Assembly (NCBI RefSeq): GCF_004768545.1
Contig: NZ_CP038635.1
Location: 3,311,501-3,375,500 of the forward strand
Reading direction: 5' to 3'
DNA: 64,000 bases
Source: Cupriavidus oxalaticus
Lineage (GTDB): Bacteria; Pseudomonadota; Gammaproteobacteria; Burkholderiales; Burkholderiaceae
Below, piece after piece: positions 61,031-64,000 of this stretch. A program made the translations under genes and the position numbers. The notes under the pieces were generated by a model. The model was not told the DNA's origin, searched no databases, and was given only the letters and a program-made list of their open reading frames with translations. Within the stretch, counting starts at the first letter, position 1, and the number at the start of each line of letters is the position of its first letter.

Positions 61031-61270
61031 ATGGGACAACCGATGCTGCGTCGTGTTGCGATTGTATCGGCGTTTGCCGCCACCCTTGCGATGCCCCTGC
61101 TGGGCGGATGCGGCATCCGCGGGCCGCTGACCATGCCCAAGGTACCGCCCGAGCCGACTGCGCCCACCGCGGCCGATCCCGGCCTGGGCCGTACCGACGC
61201 GGTGCCCCTTCCGGCGCAGGCTCCGGCCAGCCAGCCGGCATCGTCGCCCGCCGCCCCCACTACCCGATAA
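61031..61270 (+). CDS. lptM: LPS-assembly lipoprotein LptM-like
   Basis: The 79-residue lipoprotein starts at 61031, after AAAGGACG. It has a signal peptide ending in lipobox LLGGC, then CGIRGPLTMPK, which matches the CGxKGPLxxP signature of LptM/YifL. LptM assists LptDE assembly in the outer membrane. The rest is a short Pro/Ala-rich tail. It is followed by lysA with two bases between the stop and its ATG, the conserved lptM-lysA pair. Confidence 0.9.
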   Translation: MGQPMLRRVAIVSAFAATLAMPLLGGCGIRGPLTMPKVPPEPTAPTAADPGLGRTDAVPLPAQAPASQPASSPAAPTTR

Positions 61271-61272
61271 CC

Positions 61273-62532
61273 ATGACCGCTTTTTTCCATCGCCAGGACG
61301 GTGCGCTTGCCGTCGAGCAGGTGCCGCTGGCGCAGATCGCCGCTGAGTTCGGCACGCCCACCTATGTCTATTCGCGCGCGGCGCTGACCGCCGCGTACCA
61401 GGCCTACGCCGCCGCCTGCCAGGGCCGCAAGGCGCAGGTCCAGTACGCCATGAAGGCCAACTCCAACCTGGCCGTGCTGCAAGTGTTCGCCAGGCTGGGG
61501 GCGGGGTTTGACATCGTCTCGGGCGGCGAACTCAAGCGCGTGCTGGCCGCCGGCGGCGACGCACGCAAGGTGGTGTTCTCGGGCGTGGGCAAAAGCGCGG
61601 CGGAGATGGAACTGGCGCTGGCGCACGACGTACGCTGCTTCAATGTCGAGTCGATCCCTGAGCTGGACCGCCTGAACGAGGTTGCCGGCCGTATCGGCAA
61701 GCGCGCCCGGGTGTCGCTGCGCATCAACCCGGATGTCGACGCCAAGACCCATCCGTATATTTCCACCGGCCTGAAGGGTAACAAGTTCGGCATCGCCTTC
61801 GAGGACGTGCTGCCGACCTACCGCGCCGCGGCCGCGCTGCCGCACCTGGAAGTGACCGGCATCGACTGCCATATCGGCTCGCAGATCACCGAGGTCGAGC
61901 CCTACCTGGAAGCGCTGGACAAGGTGCTGGACGTGGTCGAGGCGCTCGAGCGCGAGGGTATCAACCTCGAGCACATCGACGTGGGCGGCGGCCTCGGCAT
62001 CACCTATACCGACGAGACCCCGCCCGACATCACCGGCTTTGCCACCACGCTGCTGGAACGCGTGGCCGCGCGAGGCCACGGCCACCGCGAGGTGCTGTTC
62101 GAGCCGGGCCGTTCGCTGGTGGGCAATGCCGGCGTGCTGCTGACGCAGGTGGAATTCCTCAAGCCTGGCGAAGCCAAGAATTTCTGCATCGTCGATGCGG
62201 CGATGAACGACCTGGCCCGCCCCGCGATGTACGAGGCGTACCACCGCATCGAGCCGGTCGCGCTGCGCGACGCTGCGATGGTGACCTACGACATCGTCGG
62301 GCCGGTGTGCGAGTCGGGCGACTGGCTTGGCCGCGACCGCGCGCTGTCGGTGCAGCCGGGCGACCTGCTGGCGGTCATGTCCGCGGGCGCGTACGGCTTC
62401 ACCATGAGCTCGAACTACAACACCCGCCCGCGCGCCGCCGAAGTGATGGTGGACGGCGCCCGCGTGCACCTGGTGCGCGAGCGCGAACTGGTCGAAGACC
62501 TGTTCCGCGACGAGCGCCTGCTGCAGGACTGA
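61273..62532 (+). CDS. lysA: Diaminopimelate decarboxylase
   Basis: The 419-residue PLP enzyme of the alanine-racemase/ornithine-decarboxylase fold makes lysine from meso-diaminopimelate. The PLP Lys lies in [14 protein letters not shown], followed by [36 protein letters not shown] and the C-terminal [14 protein letters not shown] with the active-site Cys from the partner subunit. The ATG at 61273 is two bases after lptM. Confidence 0.97.
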   Translation: MTAFFHRQDGALAVEQVPLAQIAAEFGTPTYVYSRAALTAAYQAYAAACQGRKAQVQYAMKANSNLAVLQVFARLGAGFDIVSGGELKRVLAAGGDARKVVFSGVGKSAAEMELALAHDVRCFNVESIPELDRLNEVAGRIGKRARVSLRINPDVDAKTHPYISTGLKGNKFGIAFEDVLPTYRAAAALPHLEVTGIDCHIGSQITEVEPYLEALDKVLDVVEALEREGINLEHIDVGGGLGITYTDETPPDITGFATTLLERVAARGHGHREVLFEPGRSLVGNAGVLLTQVEFLKPGEAKNFCIVDAAMNDLARPAMYEAYHRIEPVALRDAAMVTYDIVGPVCESGDWLGRDRALSVQPGDLLAVMSAGAYGFTMSSNYNTRPRAAEVMVDGARVHLVRERELVEDLFRDERLLQD

Positions 62533-62542
62533 TCTGCGCAGC

Positions 62543-62567
62543 GCAGCCGGCTATGGGGCCGGCTGCG
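62543..62567. other. Hairpin between convergent lysA and msrQ
   Basis: GCAGCCGGC and GCCGGCTGC form a strong stem with a short loop, but no T-run follows on either strand, so it may be an imperfect terminator or RNA 3'-end stabiliser. Confidence 0.5.
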
Positions 62568-62580
62568 GTGCTGCAGTTCA

Positions 62581-63270
62581 TCAGGCAGCCCTGCCCTTGC
62601 GCGCCCACCACCAGACCCGCATCCCCAGCAGCACGAACATCACCGCGGCATAGATGGAGACTTCGCCGAAGTCGTTCTTGCCCGCCTTGTGCCACCAGTA
62701 GTGCAGGATCGCCAGCACGGCGGTCGCATAGACCAGCCTGTGCAGCGCCTGCCAGCGCTTGCCGCCCAGGCGGCGCACCATGCCGTTGGTCGACGTCAAC
62801 GCCAGCGGCACCATCAGCATGAAGGCCGTGAACCCCACCGTAATGAAGGGGCGCTTGTACACGTCCTTGATCATGTAGGCCAGGTCGAAGCCGCGATCCA
62901 CGCCGATCCACAGCAGGAAGTGCTGCACCCCATAGAAGAACGCAAACAAACCCAGCATGCGGCGCAGCCTGATCAGCCAGTTCCAGCCGGTCAGCCGGCG
63001 CAGCGGCGTGATCGCCAGCGTCAGGCACAGCATCACCAGGGTCCAGGTGCCGGTGGAACGGGTGACGAATTCCAGCGGGTTGGCGCCATATTGCCCGGTT
63101 GCGCCCAGGTAAAGCAGGCGGATGAACGGCAACAGGGCCAGCAGCCACAGTACGATCTTGATGGCGCGCACGCGCTGCGGCGACAAGGCAGCCAGGCCGG
63201 CCGGCTTGCGCGCCACGCCGCCCGCGGCGGTCACTGCGTTGGAAGTGGAGGCCATGCGTTCACCCGGCAT
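62581..63270 (-). CDS. msrQ: Heme-binding membrane subunit MsrQ
   Basis: The 229-residue protein has about six hydrophobic helices and the ferric-reductase-like layout of MsrQ, with heme-ligating His residues in FYGVQHFLLWIGVD, LHRLVYATAVLAILHYWW and nearby. It passes electrons from the quinone pool to periplasmic MsrP. The ATG at 63270 overlaps the msrP stop as TGATG; an ATG at 63255 is also possible. Its operon with msrP is standard. Confidence 0.94.
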   Translation of the reverse strand: MPGERMASTSNAVTAAGGVARKPAGLAALSPQRVRAIKIVLWLLALLPFIRLLYLGATGQYGANPLEFVTRSTGTWTLVMLCLTLAITPLRRLTGWNWLIRLRRMLGLFAFFYGVQHFLLWIGVDRGFDLAYMIKDVYKRPFITVGFTAFMLMVPLALTSTNGMVRRLGGKRWQALHRLVYATAVLAILHYWWHKAGKNDFGEVSIYAAVMFVLLGMRVWWWARKGRAA

Positions 63271-64000
63271 CAGAAGTTCTTCTTCAGGTCCATGCCCTGG
63301 TACAGCGATGCCACCTGCTGGCCGTAGCCGTTGAACGGCAGCGTCTTGCGCTTGGGCGCGAACAGCGCGCCGAAACCGCCGCCGCGGTCCTCGCCGATGC
63401 GGCGCTCGGTCGCCTGGCTCCAGCGCGGGTGGTCGACGTCGGGGTTCACATTGGAATAGAAGCCGTATTCCTGCGGCGCCGCCAGGTTCCAGCTGGTGGG
63501 CGGCTGCTTGTCGACAAAGCGGATCTTCACGATCGACTTGGCGCTCTTGAAGCCGTATTTCCACGGCACCACCATGCGCACCGGCGCGCCGTTCTGGTTG
63601 GGCAGCACCTCGCCGTACAGGCCGAAGGTCAGCAGCGCCAGCGGGTGCATCGCCTCGTCCATGCGCAGGCCTTCGCTGTAGGGCCAGTCGAGCACGCTGC
63701 TGCTGACGCCGGGCATCTGCTTCTTGTCGGCGAGCGTGATGAACTGCACGTATTTCGCGCCGGGTTGCGGCTCGACGCGCTTGATCAGCTCGGCCAGCGG
63801 ATAGCCGATCCAGGGGATCACCATCGACCATCCTTCGACGCAGCGCAGGCGGTAGACACGCTCCTCCATCGCCGCGACTTTCATCAGCTCATCGAGATCG
63901 TAGACCTTGGGCTTCTTCACCAGCCCTTCCACCGACACCTGCCACGGGCGCGGGCGCAGCGTGCCGGCGTTGCGGGCCGGGTCGGACTTGTCGGTGCCGA
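63270..64000 (-). CDS. msrP: Periplasmic methionine sulfoxide reductase MsrP, 5' end outside window
   Basis: The frame is open to the right edge, so only the last ~242 residues are seen. It is the molybdopterin-dependent reductase that repairs oxidised Met in periplasmic proteins. The Cys in [17 protein letters not shown] is the molybdenum ligand; [19 protein letters not shown] is also typical. The missing N-terminus should carry a Tat signal, matching the tat genes at 21-23 kb. It overlaps msrQ. Confidence 0.96.
   Translation of the reverse strand, partial: GTDKSDPARNAGTLRPRPWQVSVEGLVKKPKVYDLDELMKVAAMEERVYRLRCVEGWSMVIPWIGYPLAELIKRVEPQPGAKYVQFITLADKKQMPGVSSSVLDWPYSEGLRMDEAMHPLALLTFGLYGEVLPNQNGAPVRMVVPWKYGFKSAKSIVKIRFVDKQPPTSWNLAAPQEYGFYSNVNPDVDHPRWSQATERRIGEDRGGGFGALFAPKRKTLPFNGYGQQVASLYQGMDLKKNF

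Noticed and set aside
60877..62469. Upstream extension of the cyaY frame (642 codons in total)
   Set aside because: CyaY is a ~110-residue protein and its true start is at 60876. The rest is antisense to lysA and lptM.

Overview
The window looks like part of a Cupriavidus/Ralstonia-type betaproteobacterial chromosome. Gene order and protein types are characteristic: an unbroken mla-murA-his-tat run on the minus strand, short-form HisG, sspA/sspB next to petABC, a Burkholderiales porin, an orphan Bug-type solute-binding protein, gltBD, and dgt-aroB-aroK next to pilMNOPQ and ponA. Codon usage is strongly GC3-biased and produces many long shadow reading frames.

Region 1 (1 to about 12,367) is accessory DNA ending at the 3' end of a tRNA-Thr(UGU) gene, a typical island attachment site. 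It holds the 3' part of a large unknown gene, a truncated MobA/MobL relaxase behind a strong terminator, and an IS256-family element with perfect 8-bp target duplications. That IS256 copy was itself broken by an IS110-family element. Next comes a minus-strand cassette (AlpA-like regulator, small putative HTH protein, small ORF, DUF3987/YfjI-like protein), divergent from an unrecognised 328-aa gene across a control region with two palindromes. A PIN/NYN-like nuclease with a C-terminal winged-helix-like domain follows. No integrase is visible, so the element is probably decayed, or its integrase lies outside the window.

Region 2 (12,368 to about 21,060) is core: tRNA-Thr, sspB, sspA, the cytochrome bc1 genes petA-petB-petC, mscL, a Nif3-family gene, a DegS/DegQ-like periplasmic protease and a general porin.

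Region 3 (about 21,089 to 39,801) is about 18.7 kb read entirely from the minus strand. In transcription order it is mlaF-mlaE-mlaD-mlaA-mlaC-mlaB, an ABC-2 exporter pair, ibaG, murA, hisG-hisD-hisC-hisB, marC, hisH-hisA-hisF-hisI-hisE, a small membrane protein, hinT and tatA-tatB-tatC. It couples outer-membrane lipid asymmetry, peptidoglycan precursor synthesis, histidine synthesis and Tat export. Several junctions are ATGA overlaps.

Region 4 (39,937 to 64,000) carries a Bug receptor, a GNAT acetyltransferase with a probable leaderless transcript, gltD and gltB, a REP-associated tyrosine transposase with flanking inverted motifs, dgt, aroB, aroK, the type IV pilus operon pilM-N-O-P-Q, divergent ponA, cyaY, lptM, lysA, and msrQ/msrP (msrP runs off the right edge).
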